This document shows positions 18,160 through 26,584 of a DNA stretch of 64,000 nucleotides, in pieces. The position numbers were made by a program, and so were the translations under genes. A model generated the notes under the pieces. The model made no database searches. It saw only the letters and a list, made by a program, of their open reading frames with translations, and was not told the origin of the DNA. Every line of letters starts with the position of its first letter. Positions within the stretch are counted from its first letter, which is position 1. Origin of the DNA: Bdellovibrio sp. BCCA. GTDB taxonomy: Bacteria; Bdellovibrionota; Bdellovibrionia; Bdellovibrionales; Bdellovibrionaceae. Location of the stretch: NCBI RefSeq assembly GCF_037996825.1, contig NZ_JBBNAC010000001.1, forward strand, positions 2,480,001 to 2,544,000, read 5' to 3'.

Positions 18160-18311
18160 ATATTTTAACTCTGATGATTCCGATGGCTTTGCTTTTAGGA
18201 ATCGGTTTTGTGTCCGCTTTTTTGTGGGCCACTTCAAAAGGTCAGTTTGATGACCTGGAAACTCCTGCACATAGAATTTTAAATGATGATAACGAAAGGA
18301 AACACTCGTGA
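18156..18311 (+). CDS. ccoS: cbb3 oxidase maturation protein CcoS
   Basis: A 51-residue protein with one N-terminal membrane helix (MIPMALLLGIGFVSAFLWA), followed by the sequence SKGQFDDLETPAHRIL, which is the characteristic CcoS signature. CcoS is needed for cofactor insertion in cbb3 oxidase. The ATG overlaps the ccoI stop (ATGA) and the stop overlaps the GTG of ccoNO. The charged tail NDDNERKHS overlaps the next gene's AAGGA ribosome site. Confidence 0.93.
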   Translation: MNILTLMIPMALLLGIGFVSAFLWATSKGQFDDLETPAHRILNDDNERKHS

Positions 18312-20431
18312 AAACAACTGGAAACCTCATCGAGAAAATATATTACGATGATGATATCGTAAAAAAATTCATTCTCGCCACTCTGATCTGGGCCGGAGCT
18401 GCCTTTTTATTCGGCTTGCTTGCTGCCTTGCAACTCGCTTATTGGCCTTTGAATGCCAATATGGAGTGGATCACTTTCGGTCGTCTGCGCCCTCTTCATA
18501 CAAATGCGGCGATCTTTGCTTTTGCAGGAAATGCGATCTTTGCCGGAATTTATCACTCTTCGCAAAGACTTTTAAAAGCTCGCATGTTTTCAGATTTGCT
18601 TTCAAAGATGCACTTCTGGGGTTGGCAATTAATTATTCTTTCTGCCGCAATTACTTTGCCTTTGGGCTACAGCCAGTCCAAAGAGTATGCAGAGCTTGAA
18701 TGGCCGATTGATATTGCGATCACTGTCGTTTGGGTGATTTTTGCCTTGAACTTCTTTATGACGATTCGCAAGCGTCGTGAAAAACACATGTACGTGGCGA
18801 TTTGGTTCTACATCGCAACAATCATCACGGTCGCTGTTTTGCACATCATTAACTCTATTGAAATTCCGGTTTCACTGTTTAAGTCTTACCCGGTGTATGC
18901 AGGCATTCAAGATGCGATGGTGCAATGGTGGTATGGTCACAACGCCGTTGCGTTTTTCCTAACAACTCCGTTCTTGGGCTTGATGTACTACTATGTTCCT
19001 AAAGCCGCCAACCGCCCGGTTTATTCTTACCGTCTGTCGATTGTGCACTTCTGGGCGTTGGTGTTTATCTATATTTGGGCCGGTCCTCACCACTTGCTTT
19101 ACACTTCACTGCCAGAATGGGCGCAAACATTGGGAATGGTTTTCTCGATTATGTTGTGGGCTCCGTCTTGGGGTGGAATGATCAACGGTCTTTTGACGTT
19201 GAAAGGCTCTTGGCATCTTCTTCGTACAGAGCCATTGATTAAGTTCTTTGTTGCAGCTTTAACTTTTTACGGCATGTCGACATTCGAAGGACCGTTGCTT
19301 TCAATTAAATCTGTTTCAGCATTGGGTCACTACACTGACTGGATCATCGGTCACGTGCACTCAGGAGCTTTGGGTTGGAATGGTTTCCTAACTTTCGGGA
19401 TGATTTACTATCTTGTACCTCGTCTTTGGAAGACAGAGCTTTATTCTAAAAAACTTTTAGAAAATCATTTCTGGATTGGACTGACAGGTGTTCTTCTATA
19501 CTACATCTCTATGGTGGTAGCGGGGATCACTCAAGGTCTTATGTGGAGAGCGGTCGACGCTGACGGAAGTTTGACATATCCTGATTTCATCGAGACTGTG
19601 GTGCGTATCGTGCCTTTATATTGGGTGCGCGCAGTGGGTGGATTCCTCTTCCTGACTGGTTTCTTGATGATGTGTTACAACATCTTCAAAACAATTCAAA
19701 TGGCACCAAAGACTGTGGAAGCCAAAGAAGTTTTGGTGGAACGCACAGGCTTTGACGAAGTCACAAAAGAAGCTCACCGTAAACTTGAAGGCATGGGATT
19801 GGCGTTCTCAATTCTTGCTTTCTTGGCGATTGCAGTCGGTTCGGTGATTGAAATTTACCCGACACTTTCTTTACACAAGTACGTAAGCCCTAATAATATC
19901 ATTGATCCTTACACTCCCCTGGAGCTTGCGGGCCGCGATATTTATATCAAAGAAGGTTGCTACGTTTGTCACTCTCAACAAATTCGTCCGATTGCCTCTG
20001 AAGTTCTTCGGTATGGAAAAGCTTCCACTGTGGAAGAGTCCATGTACGATCATCCGTTTCAGTGGGGATCAAAACGCACGGGTCCGGATTTATCGCGTTT
20101 AGGAAAGAAATATCCGAATCTTTGGCACTACAGCCATATGATGGATCCTCGCGCTGTGACTCCAAAGAGTATTATGCCGAACTATCCATGGCTTGCAGAA
20201 AAAGACACGGATTTCTTAGGTCTTCGTAAAAAATTATCTGTGATGAGTGAGCTTGGAGTTCCGTACGAACAAGATGTCATCGCCAACGCCGATATTCATG
20301 CGCAAAAACAAGCGCAGGAAATTGCCGCAGATCTAGAATCCAATGGCGCTCCGAAAGGACTTGCGAAAAAAGAAATCATTGCTTTGATCGCTTACCTTCA
20401 GTCGTTGGGTCAGAAAGGAAAAGTACAATGA
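18308..20431 (+). CDS. ccoNO: Fused cbb3 cytochrome c oxidase subunits I and II (CcoNO)
   Basis: A 707-residue protein joining CcoN and CcoO. Residues about 1-490 are the heme-copper catalytic subunit with 12 or more membrane helices and heme or CuB histidines in RLRPLHTNAAIFAF, WWYGHNAVAFF, WAGPHHLLYT and HVHSGALGWNG. After a membrane helix near 500, residues about 540-707 are CcoO with one c-type heme motif, C551-Y-V-C554-H555, followed by SQQIRP and a methionine ligand candidate in SIMPNYPW. In most Proteobacteria these are two proteins. The start is GTG at 18308 with AAGGA before it. The stop overlaps ccoQ. This is the oxygen-reducing core of a high-affinity terminal oxidase. Confidence 0.96.
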   Translation: MKTTGNLIEKIYYDDDIVKKFILATLIWAGAAFLFGLLAALQLAYWPLNANMEWITFGRLRPLHTNAAIFAFAGNAIFAGIYHSSQRLLKARMFSDLLSKMHFWGWQLIILSAAITLPLGYSQSKEYAELEWPIDIAITVVWVIFALNFFMTIRKRREKHMYVAIWFYIATIITVAVLHIINSIEIPVSLFKSYPVYAGIQDAMVQWWYGHNAVAFFLTTPFLGLMYYYVPKAANRPVYSYRLSIVHFWALVFIYIWAGPHHLLYTSLPEWAQTLGMVFSIMLWAPSWGGMINGLLTLKGSWHLLRTEPLIKFFVAALTFYGMSTFEGPLLSIKSVSALGHYTDWIIGHVHSGALGWNGFLTFGMIYYLVPRLWKTELYSKKLLENHFWIGLTGVLLYYISMVVAGITQGLMWRAVDADGSLTYPDFIETVVRIVPLYWVRAVGGFLFLTGFLMMCYNIFKTIQMAPKTVEAKEVLVERTGFDEVTKEAHRKLEGMGLAFSILAFLAIAVGSVIEIYPTLSLHKYVSPNNIIDPYTPLELAGRDIYIKEGCYVCHSQQIRPIASEVLRYGKASTVEESMYDHPFQWGSKRTGPDLSRLGKKYPNLWHYSHMMDPRAVTPKSIMPNYPWLAEKDTDFLGLRKKLSVMSELGVPYEQDVIANADIHAQKQAQEIAADLESNGAPKGLAKKEIIALIAYLQSLGQKGKVQ

Positions 20432-20592
20432 AACAAGAAGGATTAAAATTTTTTACAGACACACACCTTACGGCTTTGGGTCTTTTGATTTTCTTTCTGT
20501 TTTTCGTTGGTGTCTTGTTCTGGGTTTACCGTAAATCCAGTTCAACCTTGTACACGAAGATGGAACAAATGCCTTTAAAGGATGGGGAATAA
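20428..20592 (+). CDS. ccoQ: cbb3 oxidase small subunit CcoQ
   Basis: A 54-residue protein with one membrane helix (ALGLLIFFLFFVGVLFWVYR) followed by a short polar tail ending in MEQMPLKDGE, the typical FixQ/CcoQ layout. It overlaps the ccoNO stop codon by four bases and ends one base before the ccoP ATG. CcoQ stabilises the interaction of CcoP with the core in other bacteria. The call rests mainly on size, topology and position. Confidence 0.9.
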   Translation: MKQEGLKFFTDTHLTALGLLIFFLFFVGVLFWVYRKSSSTLYTKMEQMPLKDGE

Positions 20593-20593
20593 A

Positions 20594-21154
20594 ATGAGCG
20601 ATCAAAAAGAAAAGTTCCACGAATACGACGGCATTATCGAACATGACAATCCTCTTCCAACGTGGTGGCTGTGGTCCTTTTTCATCACGATTATTTTTTC
20701 GTTTATGTATTTTATCCACTACCAACTTGGCGGCGGTGGACTCACATTAACGGAAGAACTCAAAGAAGCCATGGCCGAGTTGGAAAAATCCAAGGCCACA
20801 GCGGCTTCCTCTTCTCCGATGGAAACCGAAGATTCTTTAAAGGAAGCTTTTGGTAAAGACGGTGTTGTCGCCCTGGGCGCATCGGAATTCACGGCTAAAT
20901 GTGCTTCTTGTCACGGACAGGAATTGCAGGGTCTCATTGGTCCTAATTTGACTGATAAATACTGGCTGCATGGCAAAGGCACGCGCATGGACGTCGTAAA
21001 AGTCATCCGCGAAGGTGTGCCTGAAAAAGGGATGCCGCCTTGGGGACCTGTTTTGAAAAAAGACGAGATTTATGCGGTGGCAGCATTTATTCTTTCAAAA
21101 AAAGGTTCAAATCCAGCCGGAGCTAAAGAACCTCAAGGAGATCCTGTCGAATGA
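20594..21154 (+). CDS. ccoP: cbb3 oxidase subunit III, monoheme CcoP
   Basis: A 186-residue protein. The ATG at 20594 is preferred over one at 20582 because GGGGA precedes it and the product then starts like known CcoP (MSDQKEKFHEYDGIIEHDN). The conserved NPLPTWWLWSFF motif leads into one membrane helix. Only one heme motif is present, CASCH near residue 100, with GPNLTDKYWLHG and GMPPWGPVL around the Met ligand. Classical CcoP is about 300 residues with two hemes, so one cytochrome domain is missing. The retained one looks like the second, C-terminal domain. The stop overlaps ccoG. Confidence 0.93.
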   Translation: MSDQKEKFHEYDGIIEHDNPLPTWWLWSFFITIIFSFMYFIHYQLGGGGLTLTEELKEAMAELEKSKATAASSSPMETEDSLKEAFGKDGVVALGASEFTAKCASCHGQELQGLIGPNLTDKYWLHGKGTRMDVVKVIREGVPEKGMPPWGPVLKKDEIYAVAAFILSKKGSNPAGAKEPQGDPVE

Positions 21155-22551
21155 GCTCACTAGACCCCAGCAAACTGACCAGCGTTGATGAACACGGTGA
21201 CCGTGTCGGAATTATTCCTGCTGAAGTGCGCGGATTCTTCCGTCGTCACCGGACATGGACTCAATTGGTTTTGTTGGTTGTGTTTTTGGCGCTGCCTTGG
21301 ACAAAAATGGGTGGCCATCAAACAATACTTCTGAACATTCCTCAAAGAGAGTTCGCTCTTTTTGGGGTTTTGTTTAAAGCTCACGATGCGCCTTTGTTAT
21401 TTTTTATTTTCGGCACATTGGCTCTGGGTTTAGCTTTTGTTACTTCAATCTGGGGCCGTGTGTGGTGTGGATGGGCGTGCCCGCAGACAGTTTTTATTGA
21501 TGCTGTTTTCCGTCGTATTGAACAATGGACGGAGGGAACTTATATCAAACGTCGCGCCCTTCGCGACGGTCCGATGACTTTTGAAAAAGTTCGTAAGACC
21601 GGATTGAAATGGATTTTATTTATCATCGTGTCCTCGCTGATTGCGCATAGTTTTATGGCGTATTTTGTGGGTGCTGCGGATCTTGTTGAAATGATCCAGA
21701 ATGAACCTTCAAAAAATCTCACTTATTTTTTATTAGTGACCTTCTTTACGGCGGCAACCCTGTTTGATTTCGGTTGGTTCCGTGAACAGTTCTGCGTGAT
21801 CATGTGTCCTTACGGACGTATTCAATCTGTTTTGCTTGATCAAAAATCCATGGCTGTTGTCTATGACGTGCAACGTGGGGAACCTCGCAAAGGCCAAGCG
21901 CCTCCGGGAAAAACGGCGGGTGATTGTGTATCCTGCAATCGCTGCGTACAAGTCTGTCCTACAGGTATCGATATCCGCAACGGTTTGCAAATGGAATGTA
22001 TTGCTTGCACTGCGTGTATTGATGCTTGTGATGAAATCATGGAAAAAGTGAAAAAGCCTAAAGGGCTTATTCGTTATGACACCTTGGATGGCAGTCCGAT
22101 TTCTTTGATGAAACCGCGATCGATTATTTATATCGTTGCAATTGTAAGTTTGATTTTAGGTTTGGGATATGCGGTCGCGACCCGAGAGCCTGCGCACTTT
22201 ACTATTTTACGCGGAGCCGGACTTCCTTATTCTTATGTGAAAAACTCCCACGGGGAAGAAGTGATTCTCAATCAATTCCGCGTGCACATTCAAAACCAAG
22301 GTAAAGAAACCGCTCGTTATGAACTCAGTCTTCCGGCCGAGTTTTTAAAACAAGATGTCGAATTCAGTGTTGCAGAAAATCCTTTAACACTGGCTTCAGG
22401 TGAATCTAGGGAATGGTATTTCTTTGTGAGAATTGTTCCTTCGCTTTTTGATGCCAGTGGAAAAATAAAAACGCAATTGCAGATTCGCGATTTGAATAAC
22501 GAAAAGTTTCAGTCTCAGCGCGAATTAATTTTAGTAGGGCCTAAACAATGA
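21151..22551 (+). CDS. ccoG: Cytochrome c oxidase accessory protein CcoG
   Basis: A 466-residue membrane iron-sulfur protein of the FixG/RdxA family. It has several helices in the N-terminal half and WGRVWCGWACPQTVFID and CVIMCPYGRIQS motifs. A ferredoxin pair CVSCNRCVQVCPTG and CIACTACIDACDE follows (about 253-290), then a late membrane helix and an Ig-like C-terminal domain (about 340-466). CcoG reduces Cu(II) to Cu(I) for oxidase assembly in studied species. It overlaps ccoP and the SafE-like gene by four bases each, so the whole operon is translationally coupled. Confidence 0.95.
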   Translation: MSSLDPSKLTSVDEHGDRVGIIPAEVRGFFRRHRTWTQLVLLVVFLALPWTKMGGHQTILLNIPQREFALFGVLFKAHDAPLLFFIFGTLALGLAFVTSIWGRVWCGWACPQTVFIDAVFRRIEQWTEGTYIKRRALRDGPMTFEKVRKTGLKWILFIIVSSLIAHSFMAYFVGAADLVEMIQNEPSKNLTYFLLVTFFTAATLFDFGWFREQFCVIMCPYGRIQSVLLDQKSMAVVYDVQRGEPRKGQAPPGKTAGDCVSCNRCVQVCPTGIDIRNGLQMECIACTACIDACDEIMEKVKKPKGLIRYDTLDGSPISLMKPRSIIYIVAIVSLILGLGYAVATREPAHFTILRGAGLPYSYVKNSHGEEVILNQFRVHIQNQGKETARYELSLPAEFLKQDVEFSVAENPLTLASGESREWYFFVRIVPSLFDASGKIKTQLQIRDLNNEKFQSQRELILVGPKQ

Positions 22552-23159
22552 CCCCGACTCTTTTGCTTGCATTAGGAATTCTTTCTTCCAGTTTCTTCGG
22601 CAGTTGGCACTGCGCTGGAATGTGTGGACCTATTGCAAGCATGATGAGTGCAAAAAAAAGTTTACTGAGTTACCACTTGGGACGACTTATTTCTTACACA
22701 GCCCTAGGCGTCGTCTCTGGCGCCTTGGGACAGTTTTTCTTAAACAGTGATTTTGTGGTCTTACGCTGGATTTCGAGTGTTCTCTTAGCGGCTCTGCTTT
22801 GTCTTTCTGGTTTTGCTTTGATCTTTCCTCAACTTGGAGCACGTCTAAAGAAAAATCCATGGCGTCTTCAGGTCTTTCAGATAGGCCGTTCAGGTTGGGC
22901 CGTGGGACTTCTTACGGTGTTTTTACCTTGCGGCTGGCTTTACACTTATGCGATGGCAGCGATCGCAACAAGAAGTCCGTGGGCCGGCGGATTGACTTTG
23001 TTTTTGTTCTGGCTGGGCGGACTTCCCACCCTAAGTGCAGTTCCAATGATGGTTCGAAAGACCATTCAGTCTGCTGGACTTCGCCAACAACGAATCGCCG
23101 GCGTGGTGCTCTTGATTTCAGGACTGTACTCCATTGGCAGTTTTATGTTTTTGCATTGA
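22548..23159 (+). CDS. SafE/DsbD-like membrane protein in cco operon (PF13386 type)
   Basis: A 203-residue protein with six hydrophobic helices. The motif GSWHCAGMCGP (about 18-28) is typical of the sulfite exporter TauE/SafE-like family PF13386, related to the DsbD transmembrane region, and often found in cbb3 and copper clusters. The two cysteines could carry electrons or copper. A second motif, FLPCGWLYTYAMAA, lies near 125-138. It takes the place where ccoH would be expected, but it is not CcoH. The likely role is copper delivery or redox support for the oxidase, inferred from family and operon. Confidence 0.87.
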   Translation: MTPTLLLALGILSSSFFGSWHCAGMCGPIASMMSAKKSLLSYHLGRLISYTALGVVSGALGQFFLNSDFVVLRWISSVLLAALLCLSGFALIFPQLGARLKKNPWRLQVFQIGRSGWAVGLLTVFLPCGWLYTYAMAAIATRSPWAGGLTLFLFWLGGLPTLSAVPMMVRKTIQSAGLRQQRIAGVVLLISGLYSIGSFMFLH

Positions 23160-23170
23160 ATCCCCCAGGG

Positions 23171-23188
23171 CTTTATTGAAAAATAAAG
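23171..23188 (+). promoter_or_regulatory. Hairpin directly before an outer-membrane protein start
   Basis: CTTTATT-GAAA-AATAAAG is a perfect 7-bp stem with a GAAA tetraloop. It ends three bases before the ATG at 23192, and no other ribosome site is visible there. The stem covers the whole initiation region, so it may control translation of the barrel protein. Confidence 0.4.
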
Positions 23189-23191
23189 TCT

Positions 23192-23917
23192 ATGAAAAAC
23201 ATTTTTATCACTTCAGCAGCACTTTTCATTTTATCAACTTCCGCTTTGGCGCAAGAAACTTCTTCTGAAACGAAGGAAACTCCTGCACAAGAAACTCAAG
23301 CCGCAGACACGGCGCCAGTTCCAACGCCAACAACTCCCAATCATCAAGGAGAACCGCGCGAATGGCCGCGCAGCCTTTGGGGTGTTTATGGTGGTCTTGG
23401 TCTTCCTCACGGATTGAGTGGCGGTCTTGAGTATTTAGACCAATCCCGCACCTGGGCCGTCTCTGTTGATGTCGGAGCTTTTTCTTATAAACCAAAAGAT
23501 GAAGCGAATGATAAAGAAGAAGTTTCTTTGGGAAGCTTTGGTCTTGAGGGACGCTATCATCCTTTCACAGGTTCTTTCTTCTTTGGCGGCGTGATCGGAA
23601 CACAAGTCGTGAAAGCCAAGAAGACGGCAACATATGTTGGTGAAACCGTGTCTCCGGAAGTTAAGGTCGGCAACACTTACCTTACTCCTAAAATCGGTTG
23701 GTTCTGGCAGTTTAATTCCGGTCTTAATTTCGGCGTTGAATTAGGTGCACAGATTCCTCTCTCAACAAAAGTGGACATTGATGACGGAACAACGAATCCT
23801 CTAGTGCTGAATGATCCTGACTACATTAAGAACAAGGACGACGTGAAAGACACGGCAGAAAAACTTGGTAAAATGGTTTTGCCTCACGCTTTGGTTCGTC
23901 TTGGTTACGCATTCTAA
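23192..23917 (+). CDS. Predicted outer-membrane beta-barrel protein
   Basis: A 241-residue protein with signal peptide MKNIFITSAALFILSTSALA, then a Thr/Glu/Pro-rich linker (about 22-60), then alternating strands with many Gly and aromatic residues (WGVYGGLGLPHGLSGGLEYL, SFFFGGVIGTQVV, FGVELGAQIPLS). It ends in HALVRLGYAF, a C-terminal Phe typical of barrel proteins recognised by the Bam machinery. It resembles small OmpW/OmpA-like barrels in plan only; I cannot name a family. It lies 32 bases after the cco operon and is followed by a strong terminator, so it may be co-transcribed or separate. Confidence 0.75.
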   Translation: MKNIFITSAALFILSTSALAQETSSETKETPAQETQAADTAPVPTPTTPNHQGEPREWPRSLWGVYGGLGLPHGLSGGLEYLDQSRTWAVSVDVGAFSYKPKDEANDKEEVSLGSFGLEGRYHPFTGSFFFGGVIGTQVVKAKKTATYVGETVSPEVKVGNTYLTPKIGWFWQFNSGLNFGVELGAQIPLSTKVDIDDGTTNPLVLNDPDYIKNKDDVKDTAEKLGKMVLPHALVRLGYAF

Positions 23918-23937
23918 AAAATATAAAAATTCAATTT

Positions 23938-23970
23938 AAGAAAAGGAGAGCTAAAAACTCTCCTTTTCTT
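23938..23970 (+). terminator. Intrinsic terminator after the barrel protein gene
   Basis: AAGAAAAGGAGAG pairs with CTCTCCTTTTCTT (13 bp) around a 7-base loop CTAAAAA, followed by TTTTC. This is a strong plus-strand stop that closes the cco-to-barrel region. Confidence 0.9.
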
Positions 23971-24159
23971 TTTCAAGTTTCAACCTTGCAATCCAATTCT
24001 TCACTTTGGTATGCACTCCACTGTTAACGGACATCTAAACAGGGATTGTCATCTGTTTTTCTTGTTCTCTTTGATTTTCGAGGATTAGCCTAAATTCAAG
24101 AATAAAAAAATATCTGGCCGATATCGAAGACTGGTATTTGCCAGCACAAAGGAGACGTT

Positions 24160-25512
24160 ATGATATCGCGAACAAAGCAGTATGTTGCAGCCGTGGCTCT
24201 TGCGATTGCCATTGCCGGATGCGCCGGTAAACCACCTCAATATCAAACTATTTCCTCCAGTGCCAACCCTACAACTGAAATAGAGCGCACCGAAGAAATG
24301 TTGAGAGATGCCCAGGGCCGTCAAGTGGACGTCCTTTCTCCAAAAAACTTTGCTGATGCACGAAAAGCTTTAGAGAAAGCAAAAGATAAAAAAGAAAAAG
24401 GCAAATCCAACGAAGATATCTTAGAACAGGTTTCCTATTCCCGCGGATGGTTGAATGAAGCCAATGCCAAAGCGGAAATCGCGGAAACATCCATGAAAGA
24501 TATCACAGATGCTCGTGCAGGAGCTTTGCGTGCCGGCGCCCCCAGCCTCTATCCTAAAGAATGGAAAAAAGCAGGTGATGAACTTGAAGACATCACAGCC
24601 GCTATTGAAAAAGGAAACTTAAGTCCTTCAGAGAAAAAAGGGAATGACTTAACAGCCCGTTATCGCGATCTAGAAACCATGTCCGTGACCAAAGCAAATC
24701 TAGGGATTGCTGATGAAAATATTAAATCAGCTAAAAAAGACAAGGCCGATAAAAATGCACCGAAGTCTTGGGACCTCGCTGTCATGAAATACAACAATGC
24801 GGAAAAAATGATCAAATCAGATCCGCGCAACACGGAAGCTATCCGTCGCGCGTCTGAAGATGCCACCCGTGAATCCGTACGTCTTCTTGACGTCACTCGC
24901 CGTGTGAATGCAGGTAACACGGAAGATCTGGTTCTAATGGCAGACCGCCAACAGCGTACGATTTCAAGCCTGCGCAATGAATACTCTTCAACAGAAAAAG
25001 AACTGCAGGAATCACAATCGCAATTAAGTGAAGCTGAAAAACAAAAGCAAGAGTTGGCTAAAAAACAAGAGGAGCTTGAGAAAGTACAAACCCTCAACCA
25101 AACTGCAGCGGACCTTCGTAAACAGTTTAAACCGAACGAAGCGGAGGTTTATACAGATAACGGCAAATTGATGATCCGTCTCAGAGGCTTGCAGTTCGCA
25201 AGCAACCAAGCGACTTTGGGGCCTAAGAATCAAGCTCTCTTAAAAAAAGTTGAAACGGCTCTGAATGATGTCGATGCCTCTCACGTCCGAATCGAAGGTC
25301 ACACCGACGCCACGGGAAATCCTGATCGCAACACCGTTCTTTCAGAAGAAAGAGCGAAAGCGGTGGAAAACTTCCTCGTTAAAAACGGCGCCATCCCTGA
25401 AGATCGCGTGGATGCCGTCGGCATGGGATCTGATAAACCCATCAGCGACAATAAAACACAAAGAGGTCGCGCAGAAAATCGCCGTATCGATCTTGTGATC
25501 GAAACGGAATAA
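24160..25512 (+). CDS. OmpA-family peptidoglycan-binding lipoprotein
   Basis: A 450-residue protein. The N-terminus ends in lipobox AIAGC with Cys21 as the lipidated residue, and the next residues (AGK) do not show an inner-membrane retention signal. Residues about 45-310 are charged and helical, with a coiled coil near 265-310 (KELQESQSQLSEAEKQKQEL). The last 110 residues form an OmpA/MotB domain: FASNQATLGPKN, IEGHTDATGNPDRN, LSEERAKAVENFL and RGRAENRRIDLVI. It should link the outer membrane to peptidoglycan through diaminopimelate. AAAGGAGA precedes the ATG. The CsbD-like gene follows at 11 bases, probably in the same transcript. Confidence 0.93.
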   Translation: MISRTKQYVAAVALAIAIAGCAGKPPQYQTISSSANPTTEIERTEEMLRDAQGRQVDVLSPKNFADARKALEKAKDKKEKGKSNEDILEQVSYSRGWLNEANAKAEIAETSMKDITDARAGALRAGAPSLYPKEWKKAGDELEDITAAIEKGNLSPSEKKGNDLTARYRDLETMSVTKANLGIADENIKSAKKDKADKNAPKSWDLAVMKYNNAEKMIKSDPRNTEAIRRASEDATRESVRLLDVTRRVNAGNTEDLVLMADRQQRTISSLRNEYSSTEKELQESQSQLSEAEKQKQELAKKQEELEKVQTLNQTAADLRKQFKPNEAEVYTDNGKLMIRLRGLQFASNQATLGPKNQALLKKVETALNDVDASHVRIEGHTDATGNPDRNTVLSEERAKAVENFLVKNGAIPEDRVDAVGMGSDKPISDNKTQRGRAENRRIDLVIETE

Positions 25513-25523
25513 GGAGGTGCCTT

Positions 25524-25847
25524 ATGGCAACACACCTTCCAGGTCATAAATGGACCGAGTTAAAACGGGAGCTCATGGAAAAATGGCATGAGCTTACCGA
25601 ACATGACCTTGAGCGAACCCGAGGCAATGCTCAGTCCATTGTCGACTTATTAGAAAAAAAGGTGGGTATGGCCATTGAAGATGCCAGCGAGAAATTTGCA
25701 GAAATCGCATCTCATTACCATCTCTATGATGAACCCGAAGAAAAACCCACAAAAGTTTCTGAGGAGAAAAAAGAGAAGGTTTTGGAACTCAAGCCTAAAA
25801 AACCAGCCAATCGGGATCGAAAACCGAAAGATGATTTTAGAGCTTAG
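25524..25847 (+). CDS. CsbD-like stress protein with charged tail
   Basis: A 107-residue protein. The first 65 residues resemble the CsbD family (HKWTELKRELMEKWHELTEHDLERTRGN), a small helical general-stress protein. The tail is Lys/Glu-rich and disordered (KPTKVSEEKKEKVLELKPKKP). AAGGAGG lies directly upstream. It follows the OmpA-like lipoprotein gene with a short gap and is closed by a bidirectional terminator. CsbD proteins have no defined biochemical role; induction in stress is the usual finding. Confidence 0.78.
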   Translation: MATHLPGHKWTELKRELMEKWHELTEHDLERTRGNAQSIVDLLEKKVGMAIEDASEKFAEIASHYHLYDEPEEKPTKVSEEKKEKVLELKPKKPANRDRKPKDDFRA

Positions 25848-25871
25848 AGTTGGATAGTCCTGCTCACCTCG

Positions 25872-25903
25872 AAGAATCCCGCGTTTAAGCGGGATTCTTT
25901 TTT
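25872..25903. terminator. Bidirectional intrinsic terminator
   Basis: AAGAATCCCGC pairs with GCGGGATTCTT (11 bp) around GTTTAA, with TTTTTT on the plus side and A residues on the other. It serves the CsbD-like gene and overlaps the stop region of the convergent pcm gene. Confidence 0.9.
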
Positions 25904-26541
25904 CTGACAACAGAGACAAATGAACAAGGCATTGAATCAACAATGACGGGCTTTCCGTCTTTTTTCTCTGTCACTTCCAGCACGTCATAGCCTAAATAAT
26001 GCTGGCGAACGAAAATCATGCGTCCGCCTTCTTTAAGCTGTGTAAATAATTTTTCAGGAAACTCTGTCGAACCTGCCGTAAAGATCAGGCGATCATAGGG
26101 GGCTTCCGCTTCATACCCCTCAAATCCATCTCCTTCAATGGCGAGCACATTGTTCACAGAAAAAGATTTTAAAGTCTGCTTGGCTCTTTCCGCCATCTCA
26201 GGAATAACTTCCACAGAAACAACTTTGCCAGTGGGTCCCACGATAAAAGCCATGAGTGCCGTATTCCAAGCACTGCCCGTTCCCAGCTCAAAAACTTTTT
26301 GTCCTTCCTCTAATTTTAAAAGATCTAAAATCTTAAGAACAAAACTGGGTTGAGAAATCGTCGAAACAAAGGGACCTTTCGCATACAAAGGCAAAGCTTG
26401 ATCAGAGTAGGCTTCTTCGATGGTGTATTCAGGAATAAAGAGATGACGCGGATGATGGTAATAGGCTTCCACCACTTTCTCAGAGAGAGGAAGTGCCCGT
26501 TGTAGCACATACTTCTGATAAAGCTCTATTTGCGACGCCAT
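25885..26541 (-). CDS. pcm: Protein-L-isoaspartate O-methyltransferase
   Basis: A 218-residue protein if started at the ATG at 26539-26541; an upstream in-frame start at 26586 would overlap oxyR. It methylates isoaspartyl residues with S-adenosylmethionine so that damaged proteins can be repaired. Diagnostic motifs are RHLFIPE, EEAYSDQALPL, ISQPSFVLKILDLL and the AdoMet motif VFELGTGSAWNTALMA. GTGSAWNT differs slightly from the usual GTGSGYQT. It is divergent from oxyR with only 43 bases between, fitting a shared stress-control region. Confidence 0.93.
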   Translation of the reverse strand: MASQIELYQKYVLQRALPLSEKVVEAYYHHPRHLFIPEYTIEEAYSDQALPLYAKGPFVSTISQPSFVLKILDLLKLEEGQKVFELGTGSAWNTALMAFIVGPTGKVVSVEVIPEMAERAKQTLKSFSVNNVLAIEGDGFEGYEAEAPYDRLIFTAGSTEFPEKLFTQLKEGGRMIFVRQHYLGYDVLEVTEKKDGKPVIVDSMPCSFVSVVRKKNPA

Positions 26542-26545
26542 GATT

Positions 26546-26559
26546 AAGCTTGCAAGCTT
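26546..26559. promoter_or_regulatory. Palindromic element in the pcm-oxyR intergenic region
   Basis: AAGCTTGCAAGCTT is a perfect 14-base palindrome in the 43-base gap between the divergent pcm and oxyR genes. A second copy of the core, CAAGCTTG, follows near 26573. LysR-type genes often bind such repeats in their own divergent promoter, so OxyR autoregulation is one reading. It does not match the ATAG-N7-CTAT site seen before dps. Confidence 0.4.
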
Positions 26560-26584
26560 TTTTCCATAACGGCAAGCTTGTATC

